DNA of 64,000 bases from an uncultured SAR116 cluster alpha proteobacterium (GCA_902539295.1 CACBIM010000008.1:1-64000), one strand, 5' to 3'; positions 43,585 to 53,039 are shown, numbered from the stretch's first letter. Notes: generated from the letters alone by a model not told the origin. Numbers and translations: made by a program.

Positions 43585-45255
43585 CTAAAATAGTCCTTGA
43601 ACCAAATTTTCTTTATCAATATGAATTTTCTCAGCTGCTGGTACACTTGGCAATCCTGGCATAGTCATTATATCGCCGCATATTACAACTATAAACCCAG
43701 CGCCAGCAGAAAGCCTAACTTCTCTTATTGGTATAGTATGCCCTTCTGGAGCACCAAGTAAATTTGGGTCAACAGAGAATGAATACTGTGTTTTAGCCAT
43801 ACAAATTGGAAGATTTCTATAGCCCGCTTTCTCCCAGTCATTTAATTGATTAATTATTTTCTTATCAGCTGAAATGTCTGCGGCCCTATATATTTCAGTA
43901 GCTACACATTTTATTTTATCAATTAGAGGAAGATCATCTTTATAAAGAGGTTGAAAGTCTGCAGCATTTGAGTCACATATATCAACTACTTTTTGTGCTA
44001 ACTGTTTTGTTCCTTCTGATCCATCAGACCAATGCTTACATACTATAGCTTCTGATCCAGATGATGACACTATATCAAGTAGTTTTTCAACCTCTTTATC
44101 AGTATCTGAGACAAAGTGGTTAATACCGACAATCACAGGTAAATTAAATTTCTTGATATTTTCTATATGCCTAAGCAGATTTACAGAACCCCTCTCAAGC
44201 GCATCTACGTTTTCTTTTGATAGCTGATCTTTTGGGATGCCACCATTCATTTTTAATGCTCTTATTGTAGCAACAATTACAACTGCATCAGGTTTCAGAT
44301 TTGCTTTCCTGCATTTAATATTTAAAAATTTCTCTGCCCCTAAATCAGCACCAAATCCAGCTTCAGTTATTACAAAATCACCTAACTTAAGGCCTGCACG
44401 TGTTGCAACAACAGAATTACATCCATGGGCAATATTTGCAAAAGGACCGCCGTGAATGAAAGCTGGGTTATTTTCTAAAGTTTGTACTAAATTTGGCTGG
44501 AGTGCCTCTTTCAAAAGAACTGTCATTGCGCCATCAGCACCAATATCTCTGCAAAATACAGGTGATTTATCTTTTCTATAACCTATTATTATATCACCGA
44601 GCCTTTTCTCTAAATCTTCAAGATTTTCTGATAAGCAAAATATGGCCATTATTTCAGATGCAACTGTAATATCAAAACCAGACTCTCTAGGAAAACCATT
44701 GCTAACTCCACCAAGAGAAACAACAATATTTCTTAATGCCCTGTCATTCATATCAAGAACTCTTTTCCATGTCACTCTTCTGGGATCTATTTCTTGTTTA
44801 TTGCCCCAGTAAATATGGTTATCTATCATGGCAGATAATAGATTATGTGCTGATGTAATGGCGTGAAAATCACCTGTGAAATGTAGGTTAATGTCTTCCA
44901 TAGGTACAACTTGAGCATATCCTCCCCCAGCTGCACCACCTTTCATACCAAAACAAGGGCCAAGAGATGGCTCTCTAAGACAAACTATAGATTTTTTTCC
45001 AATTGCATTTAACCCATCATTCAAACCAACTGAAGTGGTGGTTTTGCCTTCTCCTGCCGGTGTGGGATTAATTGCAGTAACTAAAATTAATTTAGCATTT
45101 TTTTTGTTGGATTGGTTTTGTAACCATGTTGGTGATAATTTTGCCTTAAAATGCCCAAATGGTCTAAGTGCTTTGAAAGGAATATCTAACTTAGTGCCAA
45201 TATCCATAATTGGTTCCATGTTTGCTTTTCTTGCTATTTCAATATCACTGCTCAT
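43585..45255 (-). CDS. fhs: Formate-tetrahydrofolate ligase
   Basis: Makes 10-formyl-THF from formate, THF and ATP, and can run backwards to give ATP during methyl-group oxidation. 556 residues. The P-loop type motif is [22 protein letters not shown] near residue 65, followed by [35 protein letters not shown] (family pattern GGGYAQV) and [10 protein letters not shown]. Complete. It is divergent from a GlxA-type regulator. The dimethylglycine dehydrogenase-like gene 1.7 kb away would supply one-carbon units to the same pool. Confidence 0.98.
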   Translation of the reverse strand: MSSDIEIARKANMEPIMDIGTKLDIPFKALRPFGHFKAKLSPTWLQNQSNKKNAKLILVTAINPTPAGEGKTTTSVGLNDGLNAIGKKSIVCLREPSLGPCFGMKGGAAGGGYAQVVPMEDINLHFTGDFHAITSAHNLLSAMIDNHIYWGNKQEIDPRRVTWKRVLDMNDRALRNIVVSLGGVSNGFPRESGFDITVASEIMAIFCLSENLEDLEKRLGDIIIGYRKDKSPVFCRDIGADGAMTVLLKEALQPNLVQTLENNPAFIHGGPFANIAHGCNSVVATRAGLKLGDFVITEAGFGADLGAEKFLNIKCRKANLKPDAVVIVATIRALKMNGGIPKDQLSKENVDALERGSVNLLRHIENIKKFNLPVIVGINHFVSDTDKEVEKLLDIVSSSGSEAIVCKHWSDGSEGTKQLAQKVVDICDSNAADFQPLYKDDLPLIDKIKCVATEIYRAADISADKKIINQLNDWEKAGYRNLPICMAKTQYSFSVDPNLLGAPEGHTIPIREVRLSAGAGFIVVICGDIMTMPGLPSVPAAEKIHIDKENLVQGLF

Positions 45256-45363
45256 TTATTTGCCTTTAAGAAATTTTGGTAACTTAATTAATGTCGTGTT
45301 TAAGTTTTTTTTAATTCTCTTTACGACTTAATATTGTTGATTTTCGTCATAAAATATATTTAT

Positions 45364-45380
45364 TTTAGATTTAGTCTAAA
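45364..45380. promoter_or_regulatory. Inverted repeat between fhs and the GlxA-type regulator
   Basis: TTTAGA, a 5-base spacer and TCTAAA form a perfect 6-bp inverted repeat, 37 bases upstream of the regulator start and about 110 bases upstream of fhs. It could be an operator for the regulator or for another factor. At this A+T content a 6-bp arm can arise by chance, so support is weak. Confidence 0.35.
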
Positions 45381-45416
45381 CTTTTACACTCTCAAATAAG
45401 GACTTACAATTTCAAA

Positions 45417-46376
45417 GTGACAAATACTCAGAATAAGATTACAAAAATAAGCTTTTTACTAGTAGAAGAATTTTCTATGATTGCTTTTGCTTCAGCTCTA
45501 GAACCATTAAGGACTGCAAATAGAATTAGTAAGAAAAAATTATTTGAATGGGAATTTTTAAGCCTTAATAACCGAAAGGTGTTCTGCTCAAACGGAATAT
45601 CAATTGATACACAGGATTTAAATGAAGAAAAATTACAAACTGATATACTATTTGTTTGCGGTGGAATAAATATTAAAGATAAAATAAATAAAAAATTACT
45701 TGCTGCCCTTAGAAGAGTTAGTAGAAATGGAATTAGCTTAGGTTCATTATGCACAGCAAGTTATATATTAGCAAAAGCTGGCCTGCTTACGAATAAAAAA
45801 GCTACAATTCATTGGGAAAACTTATCTGGTGTTAGAGAAGAGTTTCCTAATTTGGTTTTCACAACTAATTTATATGAGATTGATCAAGACAGATATTCTT
45901 GTTCGGGTGGAACATCTTCGCTTGATCTTATACTTAATATTATCTCAGGCATGTATGGAAATAATTTAGCTAAAAATATATCAGATCAGTTAATCCATGA
46001 AAGAATAAGGCTTCCTAATGATTTTCAAAGGATGAATCTTAGATCAAGATTGGGTGTCAGTCATCCTAAACTCTTGAATGCAGTATCAATTATGGAAGAA
46101 AATCTTGAAGAACCCCTGTCTCAAAAAGAGCTAGCTTTTAAATCAAATATTTCTCTTAGGCAACTTGAAAGATTATTTAAAAAATATATCTCGAATACCC
46201 CTAATCAATATTATCTTAAATTAAGATTAGAAAGAGCCCAAAATTTATTAATGCAAACTTCAATGTCAATTTTGTCAGTTGCTTTAGCCAGCGGCTTTAC
46301 CTCATCATCACACTTTTCAAAATGCTACAAGGTTCAATTTGGAATTTCACCTAGAGAAACTAGATTTCAAGAATAA
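45417..46376 (+). CDS. GlxA-type transcriptional regulator (DJ-1/PfpI plus AraC HTH)
   Basis: 319 residues. The N-terminal amidase-like domain (about 10-190) has FLLVEEFSMIAFASALEPLRTANR and the elbow GSLCTASYILAKAGLL. The C-terminal AraC HTH pair (about 215-315) shows LSQKELAFKSNISLRQLERLFKKYISNTPNQYYLKLRLERA and ASGFTSSSHFSKCYKVQFGISPRE. Relatives such as GbdR and CdhR control glycine betaine, dimethylglycine and carnitine catabolism; a similar role here is inferred from the nearby flavoprotein. The start is GTG 45417. Confidence 0.9.
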   Translation: MTNTQNKITKISFLLVEEFSMIAFASALEPLRTANRISKKKLFEWEFLSLNNRKVFCSNGISIDTQDLNEEKLQTDILFVCGGINIKDKINKKLLAALRRVSRNGISLGSLCTASYILAKAGLLTNKKATIHWENLSGVREEFPNLVFTTNLYEIDQDRYSCSGGTSSLDLILNIISGMYGNNLAKNISDQLIHERIRLPNDFQRMNLRSRLGVSHPKLLNAVSIMEENLEEPLSQKELAFKSNISLRQLERLFKKYISNTPNQYYLKLRLERAQNLLMQTSMSILSVALASGFTSSSHFSKCYKVQFGISPRETRFQE

Positions 46377-46381
46377 GAATT

Positions 46382-46804
46382 TTAAACCTTAGCAGCATTT
46401 TTGATGGCTGAAACCATTGATGAAAGACCATTTTTTCTAGTTACTGAAAGATGTTCATTTAAACCAATTTGAGAAATAAATTCTATTGGTGTGCTTAAAA
46501 TTTCAGAACTGCTTCTATTGTTATAGACTCTTAATAAAAGCGCTATAAGCCCTTGGACTATAGCTGCATCAGAAAAAGCCTTAAAATTAACTAACCCTTC
46601 ATTACTTTTTTCAGAATAAAAATATACTGTAGACTGGCAACCTCTAAGTTTAGTTTCTTCAACTTTAAGTTCTTCATCCATTGGTTCAAGTTTTTTTCCC
46701 ATATCAATTAAATATGCATACTTATCTTCCCAGTCATCAAAAAACCCAAATTCATCTATTATTGCATTAACCTCGTCTACAATTTCATTATTTGAACTGT
46801 TCAT
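46382..46804 (-). CDS. sufE: SufE family Fe-S assembly protein
   Basis: 140 residues. SufE accepts sulfur from the SufS cysteine desulfurase. The sulfur-carrying cysteine lies in KLRGCQSTVYFY (family pattern GCQSxV). Also seen: FFDDWEDKYAYLIDMGKKLEPM and VQGLIALLLRVYNNRSS. It is complete. No other suf genes are in the window. It converges on the GlxA-type regulator with 5 bases between. Confidence 0.95.
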   Translation of the reverse strand: MNSSNNEIVDEVNAIIDEFGFFDDWEDKYAYLIDMGKKLEPMDEELKVEETKLRGCQSTVYFYSEKSNEGLVNFKAFSDAAIVQGLIALLLRVYNNRSSSEILSTPIEFISQIGLNEHLSVTRKNGLSSMVSAIKNAAKV

Positions 46805-46888
46805 TTGACACTCTTCATAATTTATTTTTTCTTTATAATAATTTATATAGTTTTAGATAGGTAACTTACAATTAATAAAAGATTATTA

Positions 46889-48331
46889 ATGAAAAACATA
46901 ATTCCTCAAAAATTTTTAATTAGTTCATTAATTATAATAGTTTTAACTTTTATCTTGTTGAGAGTTTTCGCAATAATAAGTACTCCATTAGAATTATCAG
47001 CTGATGAAGCTCAGTATTGGCTTTGGAGTAAAGAACTAAATTGGGGTTACTTTTCAAAACCTCCTATGATTGCATGGCTAATCCATGTTTCAAATAATAT
47101 TTTTGGCGATTATGATTACTCAATAAGAATTTTCGCTCCTCTTATACATGGTATAAATGCTGTGGTAATTTTTAGATTATCACAAGAAATTAATGATAAT
47201 TATTTAGCTCATTTTTTATCCTCTTTTATATGGTTAACCTTGCCAATTGTTGGAGTTGGGTCATTTTTAATGTCTACAGATACACCATTAATGCTCATAT
47301 GGACAACTTCACTGTTGGTAATAGTCAAAGCTTATAATTCAGACAATTTATTTCTATGGAATTTAGCAGGATTAATTGCAGGGTTAGCATTATATGCTAA
47401 ATATGCAGCTTTATATTTACCTTTAGGCTTAATTATTTTTTATATTATTAATTTTCAGAATGAAAAAAATATTAAATTAAGAGGTTTATTCTTATTCGTA
47501 TTAAATTTTATTATTGTTTCTTTACCGAATGTAATTTGGAATTATTTTAATAATTTTCACACAATTAACCATCTCTCGTCAAATGCTGTCATTGATGCTC
47601 CGAGTTACTCTTTATTCGGTTCATTAACATTCCTGATTGCTCAAGTAGCAATATTAGGTCCATTACTTTTTATTGTATTTTTACTCACAGCTTACAATAT
47701 TAAAACTTTAAATAAATTATCTATATTTTTATTATATTTTATCTTTCCAGTTTATTTCTTAATGTTTATCCAAGGTTTTTTCTCAGAAGCAAATGCAAAT
47801 TGGGCAGCTTCTGCACTACCTGCAATAACAATTTTATGTGGTTATTTCTTAAGTAAGCGTATCAAATTTGCAGTGCTTACAATTTTCTCAAATTTTTTTA
47901 TTTGTATTTTTATTTTTATTGTTTCATTAAATGGCAATCTTATTTTCCTTGATTTAAAGTCAGATCCACTAAGAAAATTAAAAGGGTGGAGTATTTTAAG
48001 TGAGGATTTAAAAGATAAAATATCAAAGGAAAAAAGTGACGTAGTCTTAGTTGATAGACGTGGCATTGCAGCTGAATTAATTTATTACTTAAGAAATGAA
48101 AATATTAAAATTAGAGTTCCAAAAAGAACAAAACCCCCTTCCAACCACTACCAACTTTATTATTCATTAACAGAGAAAGAGAATAAAATTTTTTATTATG
48201 CTTCAGAAAATACAAATATCCCTGAAAGTTACAAAGTTGATTACAACGTAGTTAAAGTTGGAGTTTCAAAAGTTAAAATTTCTAAGAAAAAAAATAGGAA
48301 AATCAATTTTTATCTGATTGAAAAATTATAA
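46889..48331 (+). CDS. GT39-like polytopic membrane glycosyltransferase
   Basis: 480 residues with around ten predicted membrane helices. The first luminal loop carries the GT-C style acidic motif SADEAQYWLWSKELNWGYFSKPPMIAWL (key residues DEAQYW and GYFSKPP), which marks ArnT/PMT family enzymes that use polyprenyl-phosphate sugars. Relatives modify lipid A or proteins in the periplasm; the donor and acceptor here are unknown. The C-terminal soluble part is basic and Lys-rich. No neighbouring envelope genes were seen apart from kdsB far off. Confidence 0.85.
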   Translation: MKNIIPQKFLISSLIIIVLTFILLRVFAIISTPLELSADEAQYWLWSKELNWGYFSKPPMIAWLIHVSNNIFGDYDYSIRIFAPLIHGINAVVIFRLSQEINDNYLAHFLSSFIWLTLPIVGVGSFLMSTDTPLMLIWTTSLLVIVKAYNSDNLFLWNLAGLIAGLALYAKYAALYLPLGLIIFYIINFQNEKNIKLRGLFLFVLNFIIVSLPNVIWNYFNNFHTINHLSSNAVIDAPSYSLFGSLTFLIAQVAILGPLLFIVFLLTAYNIKTLNKLSIFLLYFIFPVYFLMFIQGFFSEANANWAASALPAITILCGYFLSKRIKFAVLTIFSNFFICIFIFIVSLNGNLIFLDLKSDPLRKLKGWSILSEDLKDKISKEKSDVVLVDRRGIAAELIYYLRNENIKIRVPKRTKPPSNHYQLYYSLTEKENKIFYYASENTNIPESYKVDYNVVKVGVSKVKISKKKNRKINFYLIEKL

Positions 48332-48341
48332 ATGTGATCTT

Positions 48342-48767
48342 TCATTTTATATAATTTTTAAATGCTTCAAGAGTTTCTATACTTACATGATGCTCAAGAC
48401 CTTCAGCGTCACTATGAGCTACTTCTGGAGCAACGCCAATGTTTAACAAGAACTTATAGACAATTTCATGCCTATTCTTACAAAATTTTGCTAGTTCCTC
48501 ACCCTTTTTAGTAAGAAAAATTGATCTATAAGGCATTGTTTGAACTAGTCCATCTTTTTGAAGCCTTTGTATTGAAGCATTAACCGTTGGATTGCTTACT
48601 CCAAATCGTTCTGCCAAATCAACAGACCTTGCCTCTCCTTTTTCATTAATTAGTTCGTAAATCATTTCCACATAATCTTCGGCAAGTTCAGTTTGATGAG
48701 CTGCCCTTAATTGATTAAATCTATGGCTTGTGACATCAGGATTTGAATTTTTTTTTACTTCAGACAA
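48342..48767 (-). CDS. mntR: Manganese-responsive DtxR-family regulator MntR
   Basis: 141 residues of the DtxR/MntR family. The winged helix is at about 28-95 (AEDYVEMIYELINEKGEARSVDLAERFGVSNPTVNASIQRLQKDGLV) and the dimerisation and metal-binding part follows with residues such as His/Glu in KNRHEIVYKFLLNIGVAPEVAHSDAEGLEHHVSIE. This fits the proteobacterial MntR that represses manganese uptake. mntH is not in the window. The start is TTG 48765-48767 with no good ribosome site; a palindrome lies just upstream. Confidence 0.88.
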   Translation of the reverse strand: MSEVKKNSNPDVTSHRFNQLRAAHQTELAEDYVEMIYELINEKGEARSVDLAERFGVSNPTVNASIQRLQKDGLVQTMPYRSIFLTKKGEELAKFCKNRHEIVYKFLLNIGVAPEVAHSDAEGLEHHVSIETLEAFKNYIK

Positions 48768-48794
48768 AGCGCTTTAAAATTTTTTAAGAATACG

Positions 48795-48807
48795 TACTAG
48801 ACTAGTA
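48795..48807. promoter_or_regulatory. Palindrome upstream of mntR, possible operator
   Basis: TACTAG-A-CTAGTA is a perfect 6-bp inverted repeat with one central base, 28 bases upstream of the mntR start, in the divergent region shared with the DUF1244 gene. Autoregulation by MntR would place an operator here. That use is an inference; no experiment or known consensus is claimed. Confidence 0.4.
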
Positions 48808-48899
48808 TTTTTTTTTTTAATTGCAATAACTAATATTTAGATTGGATTGAGACAATGATTGTATTAAGTTATTTGATAAATAATATTCGAAGGATTGTA

Positions 48900-49193
48900 A
48901 TGAAAAGCTCACTAGAAAATGAAATTGAAGCAGCTACGCTCAAGAGGCTATTATCACATTTAGATGAAAGAAAAGATGTTCAAAATATTGATTTGATGAA
49001 TTTAGCTGGTTTCTGTAGGAACTGCCTTTCAAGATGGTATAGAGAAGAAAGTATTAAATTGAATTTAGATATATCAGATAAAGAAGCTAGAGAAAAAATC
49101 TATGGAATGCCTTATGATGAATGGAAACAGAAATATCAAAAAGAAGCATCACAAGATCAAAAGGATAAATTTAAAAAAACATATAATCATTAA
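48900..49193 (+). CDS. DUF1244 family protein
   Basis: 97 residues from ATG 48900, which has AAGGA upstream; an ATG at 48855 in the same frame would add 15 residues without a site. Family signature: ATLKRLLSHLDERKDVQNIDLMNLAGFCRNCLSRWYREE and GMPYDEWKQKYQKEAS. The function is unknown. A conserved pair of cysteines (FCRNCL) is visible. It is followed 2 bases later by pyrF. Confidence 0.9.
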   Translation: MKSSLENEIEAATLKRLLSHLDERKDVQNIDLMNLAGFCRNCLSRWYREESIKLNLDISDKEAREKIYGMPYDEWKQKYQKEASQDQKDKFKKTYNH

Positions 49194-49195
49194 TT

Positions 49196-50080
49196 GTGCA
49201 TTTTGCAGATAAAATTACAGAAAAAACAAAAGAAACAGGCTGCCCACTCTGCTTAGGCCTAGACCCACACAAAAACTTAATACCAGATTTTTTTAAAAAA
49301 AAATCAAGTCAATTGCACTTGGCTGATATTGAAGATTTTTTGTTTGAAATAATTAATCTTGCAAAAGGAAAAGTAGCAGCATTGAAGCCTCAAGTTGCTT
49401 TCTTTGAGGAATGGGGACCAGAAGGACTATCTCTTTTAGCGAAAATTTCAAAGTTTGCAAAAGATTTGTATCTTCCAATTATCATGGACGCAAAGAGAGG
49501 TGACATAGGTTCTACTTCTGAAGCTTATGCAAATGCATGGTTGGGTGATAATTCTCATTTTTATGCAGACGCATTAACTGTTAATCCATGGATGGGACTA
49601 GAAACTATTGATCCTTTTATTAAAATAGCTAAAGAAAAGGGCAAAGGTGTTTTCATTTTAGTTAAAACATCTAACCCAGGATCAAAAGATATTCAGAGCC
49701 TTGAAGTAAATGGTGAGAGTGTATTTTTAAAAATATCAAAATTAATAAAAGAAAACTTACCACTTAATTTAGGCAAATCTGGTTATAGCAATATTGGTAT
49801 AGTAGTTGGTGCAACTAAACCTAAAGAGGCAAAATTGATAAGGAACATTCTTCCTAATCATTTATTTTTAGTTCCAGGTTTCGGTGCACAAGGCGGAAGT
49901 GCTAAAGACGCTTTTTCAGGACTAATTTTGAATGAAAATATTTACGAAGGAGGATTAATTAATTCTTCTAGAGCAGTTCTTTTTCCTGAAAAATCAAAAA
50001 AATACAATAATATTTATGAGTGGAGAGAAACTGTCATAATGGCATTAAGCAAAGTAAAAAAAGACCTTATGATTAATTAA
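49196..50080 (+). CDS. pyrF: Orotidine-5'-phosphate decarboxylase
   Basis: Final step of UMP synthesis. 294 residues, the longer type 2 form. Catalytic residues are in IMDAKRGDIGSTSEAYANAWLG (D-x-K-x-x-D). Also seen: LCLGLDPHKNLIPDFF, KPQVAFFEEWG, ALTVNPWMGLETIDPF and VPGFGAQGGSAKDAF. The start is GTG 49196, two bases after the DUF1244 stop, so the genes are coupled. Its last 8 bases overlap the 3' end of the convergent YdcF gene. Confidence 0.95.
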   Translation: MHFADKITEKTKETGCPLCLGLDPHKNLIPDFFKKKSSQLHLADIEDFLFEIINLAKGKVAALKPQVAFFEEWGPEGLSLLAKISKFAKDLYLPIIMDAKRGDIGSTSEAYANAWLGDNSHFYADALTVNPWMGLETIDPFIKIAKEKGKGVFILVKTSNPGSKDIQSLEVNGESVFLKISKLIKENLPLNLGKSGYSNIGIVVGATKPKEAKLIRNILPNHLFLVPGFGAQGGSAKDAFSGLILNENIYEGGLINSSRAVLFPEKSKKYNNIYEWRETVIMALSKVKKDLMIN

Positions 50081-50894
50081 AGTTCACCGGTATCAATTTT
50101 AAGTCTGGAAAAAATATCTTTGTTCTACCTGTAACCCTGTATGCAAGCAAACCAACTATTTCATGAATTAAATTATCTAATCTTCCAATATTATTAAAAC
50201 TGAATTTTAAGCTAAATTTTGGATTGAAGCTGGTAAAATCAGTTGGGTATGGAAAAATTATTGAGTTGCCTAAATCTCTAGATTGCATCAAAGCAATTGT
50301 TCTCGGCATATGCAAAGCAGAAGTCACAATTATCCATTCACCACCTTTTTCTCTAAGATGTTTAGCAATTTCAATACTTTCTTGATAAGTGTTATTAGAA
50401 ATTTCCTTGATTATTAATCTTTGATTATTAATTTGAAATATTTTAAAAAACTGCATAGCTTGTTCAGCCTCACTTATTCCTGAATTAACCAACATCGAAG
50501 CATTTGAAACAAACAAAAGCTTTGCTTCCTTATGCTCATTCAATAGCCTAAGAGTTTCAACTACTCTTTCTGCTCTACCTCCTAAGCTAACTTGATTAAG
50601 ATCTAACGCTTTTTTTGAGCCAACAAATGCACCACCTAATAATATAATTCCATCAGGATTAATAGGTTTTTGAATTTCAATAAAGTTTTCAAATTTCCAG
50701 ATTAAATAATTAGGTATGTAACTAAAACCACCAATAATTATTACAAATAAAGCGATAAAACCAAAAAAATATGACATCATCCTTAGAAAGTAAAGTCTGC
50801 TTTTAGATAATAAAATATAAATTAAGATTGAAAAAAAAATTAAATTGTAGGCCTTTAAAAAAAAACCTAAAATTTTTGATAAAGTGAAAAACAT
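50073..50894 (-). CDS. YdcF/DUF218 family membrane protein
   Basis: 273 residues with two N-terminal membrane helices (about 8-30 and 38-62) and a DUF218 domain from about residue 80: DGIILLGGAFVGSKKALDL, GRAERVVETLRLL, EISNNTYQESIEIAKHLREKG and IIVTSALHMPRTIALMQSRDLG. Relatives such as ElyC and SanA act in envelope biogenesis. The role here is not known. It follows the nucleoside hydrolase gene by 6 bases. Confidence 0.86.
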   Translation of the reverse strand: MFFTLSKILGFFLKAYNLIFFSILIYILLSKSRLYFLRMMSYFFGFIALFVIIIGGFSYIPNYLIWKFENFIEIQKPINPDGIILLGGAFVGSKKALDLNQVSLGGRAERVVETLRLLNEHKEAKLLFVSNASMLVNSGISEAEQAMQFFKIFQINNQRLIIKEISNNTYQESIEIAKHLREKGGEWIIVTSALHMPRTIALMQSRDLGNSIIFPYPTDFTSFNPKFSLKFSFNNIGRLDNLIHEIVGLLAYRVTGRTKIFFPDLKLIPVNFN

Positions 50895-50900
50895 AATAGT

Positions 50901-51848
50901 TTAATATATAAAATTTTCAGCAACTTTTAAATATTCAGAAATTACATTTTTACTTTCAACATCATATAAAACCTTCACAAAGTCCCTATCATCATTAATT
51001 GTTGTCTCATGCTTTAAATCTTTTAAATAAACAACTGTCTGTCCTCGTGTCAAATTATCTTTTGAAACATAGACTTTAGCATTTTTATATTTAAAGAATT
51101 CTGGATTTGTCATTGCTATTACAGCTGTTGCATCATGAAAAAAACAACCATCCATATTTCTTGTATCCTTATAAAACTTTATATATATGTTTGAAATTTT
51201 TTTTAAAAATTTGCCTGAATTATTTAGAGAAGATAATTTATCTATATCTTTTTGTGACAAAAAAACTTTGTGAGTTACATCCAACCCTACCATTATAATT
51301 GGTAAACCTGATTTAAAAACTATTTCAGCTGCTTCTGGGTCATTATAAATGTTTGCTTCTGCAACTGGTGTAATGTTTCCACCAGCTAACCATGATCCAC
51401 CCATGATTAATAGAGAATTTACTTTATTTGCGATTGATGGATCTTGTTTTATGGCATTTGCAATATTTGTAAGTGGTCCTACAGCAACTAAGTTAATATT
51501 TCCAGAGTTTTCATTAATTTCATTTATAATAAATTGTGCTGCATCTAATTTACTTGCATTAAATTTAGACTGTGGTTGATTAGTATCTCCTAAACCATCA
51601 TGGCCATGGATAAATGATGGATAATTTGTTACTTTTCTGTCTAAGGGTTTATTAGCTCCTTGATAAACAATTGTGCCCTTGTTAGCCATTTCAGATAAAA
51701 TTAAAGCATTTTTTGTTGAGGTTTCAACAGGCACATTGCCAAAGACTGTTGTAATTCCTAAAACATTAATATTTGGATGGTTTAATGCATAAAGCAAAGC
51801 AAATGCATCATCTACTCCTGGATCGGTATCAAATATAATATTAATCAT
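50901..51848 (-). CDS. Nucleoside hydrolase (IunH family)
   Basis: 315 residues. The N-terminal calcium site FDTDPGVDDAFALLYAL is diagnostic for inosine/uridine-preferring nucleoside hydrolases. Also VAVGPLTNIANAIKQDP, IMGGSWLAGGNITPVAEANIYNDPEAAEIV and FHDATAVIAMTNPEFF. It cleaves the N-glycosidic bond of ribonucleosides for salvage; specificity is unknown. Complete and about 70 bases from the divergent flavoprotein gene. Confidence 0.93.
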   Translation of the reverse strand: MINIIFDTDPGVDDAFALLYALNHPNINVLGITTVFGNVPVETSTKNALILSEMANKGTIVYQGANKPLDRKVTNYPSFIHGHDGLGDTNQPQSKFNASKLDAAQFIINEINENSGNINLVAVGPLTNIANAIKQDPSIANKVNSLLIMGGSWLAGGNITPVAEANIYNDPEAAEIVFKSGLPIIMVGLDVTHKVFLSQKDIDKLSSLNNSGKFLKKISNIYIKFYKDTRNMDGCFFHDATAVIAMTNPEFFKYKNAKVYVSKDNLTRGQTVVYLKDLKHETTINDDRDFVKVLYDVESKNVISEYLKVAENFIY

Positions 51849-51922
51849 AATTTATTTAAAACTTAATTTAGAATTATATTATATGATAACTATAATAGTA
51901 TATAATTTAATAGATAGAATTT

Positions 51923-53023
51923 ATGCAAAAGGAAGTTTCTGAACTAATTATTGTAGGTGATGGCATAGCTGGATCTTTAGCTGCCTATGTTTGTGCAAAA
52001 TTAAATATAAAAGCATTATGGTTTGCTCCAAAAAATAAAAGCTTAAATGGCGCTATACAAGTACCTCCGAATTCTATTGATGCATTAAAAGGTCTTGGCA
52101 TATTCAAAGATTTGAAGAAGCATCTAACACCTATTTCAATGATTAGAGTTAGAGACCCGTTTTTAAAACAAGACCTTTCATCAATTGATGTAAATAATCA
52201 TTATTTTTCTGTATCAAGACAAGAGCTTTTGTCAGTCATAAAATCATCTTTTAAAAAAAATTCTTCTGTAACTGTTTTAGAGGAAAGAATTATATCCATT
52301 GAGAACAGGAGCAATTGCTATAATTGCATTACCTCTTTAGGTAATGTTTTTGTAACTAAGTTAATTATGGGTGCTGATGGTAGCGATGGTGTTTGCAGAT
52401 TGCAAACTGGCAACATTGACCAAAATTCAAATAAGACGCTTATTTATAGGGGTACCCTGAGTGCCAAAAAAGATAATAGGGCATTATTCCAATCTTCAAT
52501 AAATTTATGGTTAAATGATGGTTGGCATTTAGTATACTATCCATATTCAGAGTTTAATTATTTAAATCTAATTCTTGTTGGAAAAAATTCCATTGAAAAG
52601 CTAAATAAATCTCCACAAGAGGAGTTTAAAAAACTTCATAATGTTGAATGGAAACTGGTTAAAACAAGCAAAATATCGAGTGAGGCAATTTACAATAGTG
52701 GTCAAATTTTTTTGATTGGTGACGCAGCACATCCCATTTATCCTCATTTAGCACAAGGTGCAGCTCAAACATTTTTAGATGGTTTTACTTTATTCAAGGT
52801 ATTATCAAGCAATAATGATATTAACTTATCATTAATTGAGTATGCTAAAATCAGAACCGCAACTATAAATCGAGTTAAAGATATGTCATATCTTTCTGGG
52901 GAAGTTTTTAAAGCTAAAGGAACAATAGCCAAAATAAGAAATAATTTATTGCTTAATAATTATTTAGATTTGGAAAATTTTCTTAATAAGATATGGGAAA
53001 AAGATAGCCCTTTAAATAAATAA
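51923..53023 (+). CDS. FAD-dependent monooxygenase of the UbiH/aromatic hydroxylase type
   Basis: 366 residues. FAD motif ELIIVGDGIAGSLAAYVCAKLNIKALWF at the N-terminus, GADGSDGVCRL near residue 155 and the second FAD motif FLIGDAAHPIYPHLAQGAAQTFLDGFTLFKVL near residue 270. These mark the PHBH fold. The substrate is unknown; a ubiquinone hydroxylase or an aromatic hydroxylase is possible. Its last codons form half of a hairpin that looks like the terminator of the facing gene. Confidence 0.82.
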   Translation: MQKEVSELIIVGDGIAGSLAAYVCAKLNIKALWFAPKNKSLNGAIQVPPNSIDALKGLGIFKDLKKHLTPISMIRVRDPFLKQDLSSIDVNNHYFSVSRQELLSVIKSSFKKNSSVTVLEERIISIENRSNCYNCITSLGNVFVTKLIMGADGSDGVCRLQTGNIDQNSNKTLIYRGTLSAKKDNRALFQSSINLWLNDGWHLVYYPYSEFNYLNLILVGKNSIEKLNKSPQEEFKKLHNVEWKLVKTSKISSEAIYNSGQIFLIGDAAHPIYPHLAQGAAQTFLDGFTLFKVLSSNNDINLSLIEYAKIRTATINRVKDMSYLSGEVFKAKGTIAKIRNNLLLNNYLDLENFLNKIWEKDSPLNK

Positions 53024-53033
53024 AGGGCTATCT
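53002..53033 (-). terminator. Terminator of the Bax-inhibitor gene, inside the 3' end of the facing gene
   Basis: A perfect 13-bp stem (53002-53014 with 53021-53033) and a 6-base loop. On the minus strand the stem ends in TCTTTTT, so it suits transcripts from the Bax-inhibitor gene. It covers the last codons and the stop of the plus-strand flavoprotein. On the plus strand no U-tract follows. Confidence 0.8.
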
Positions 53034-53039
53034 AAAAGT

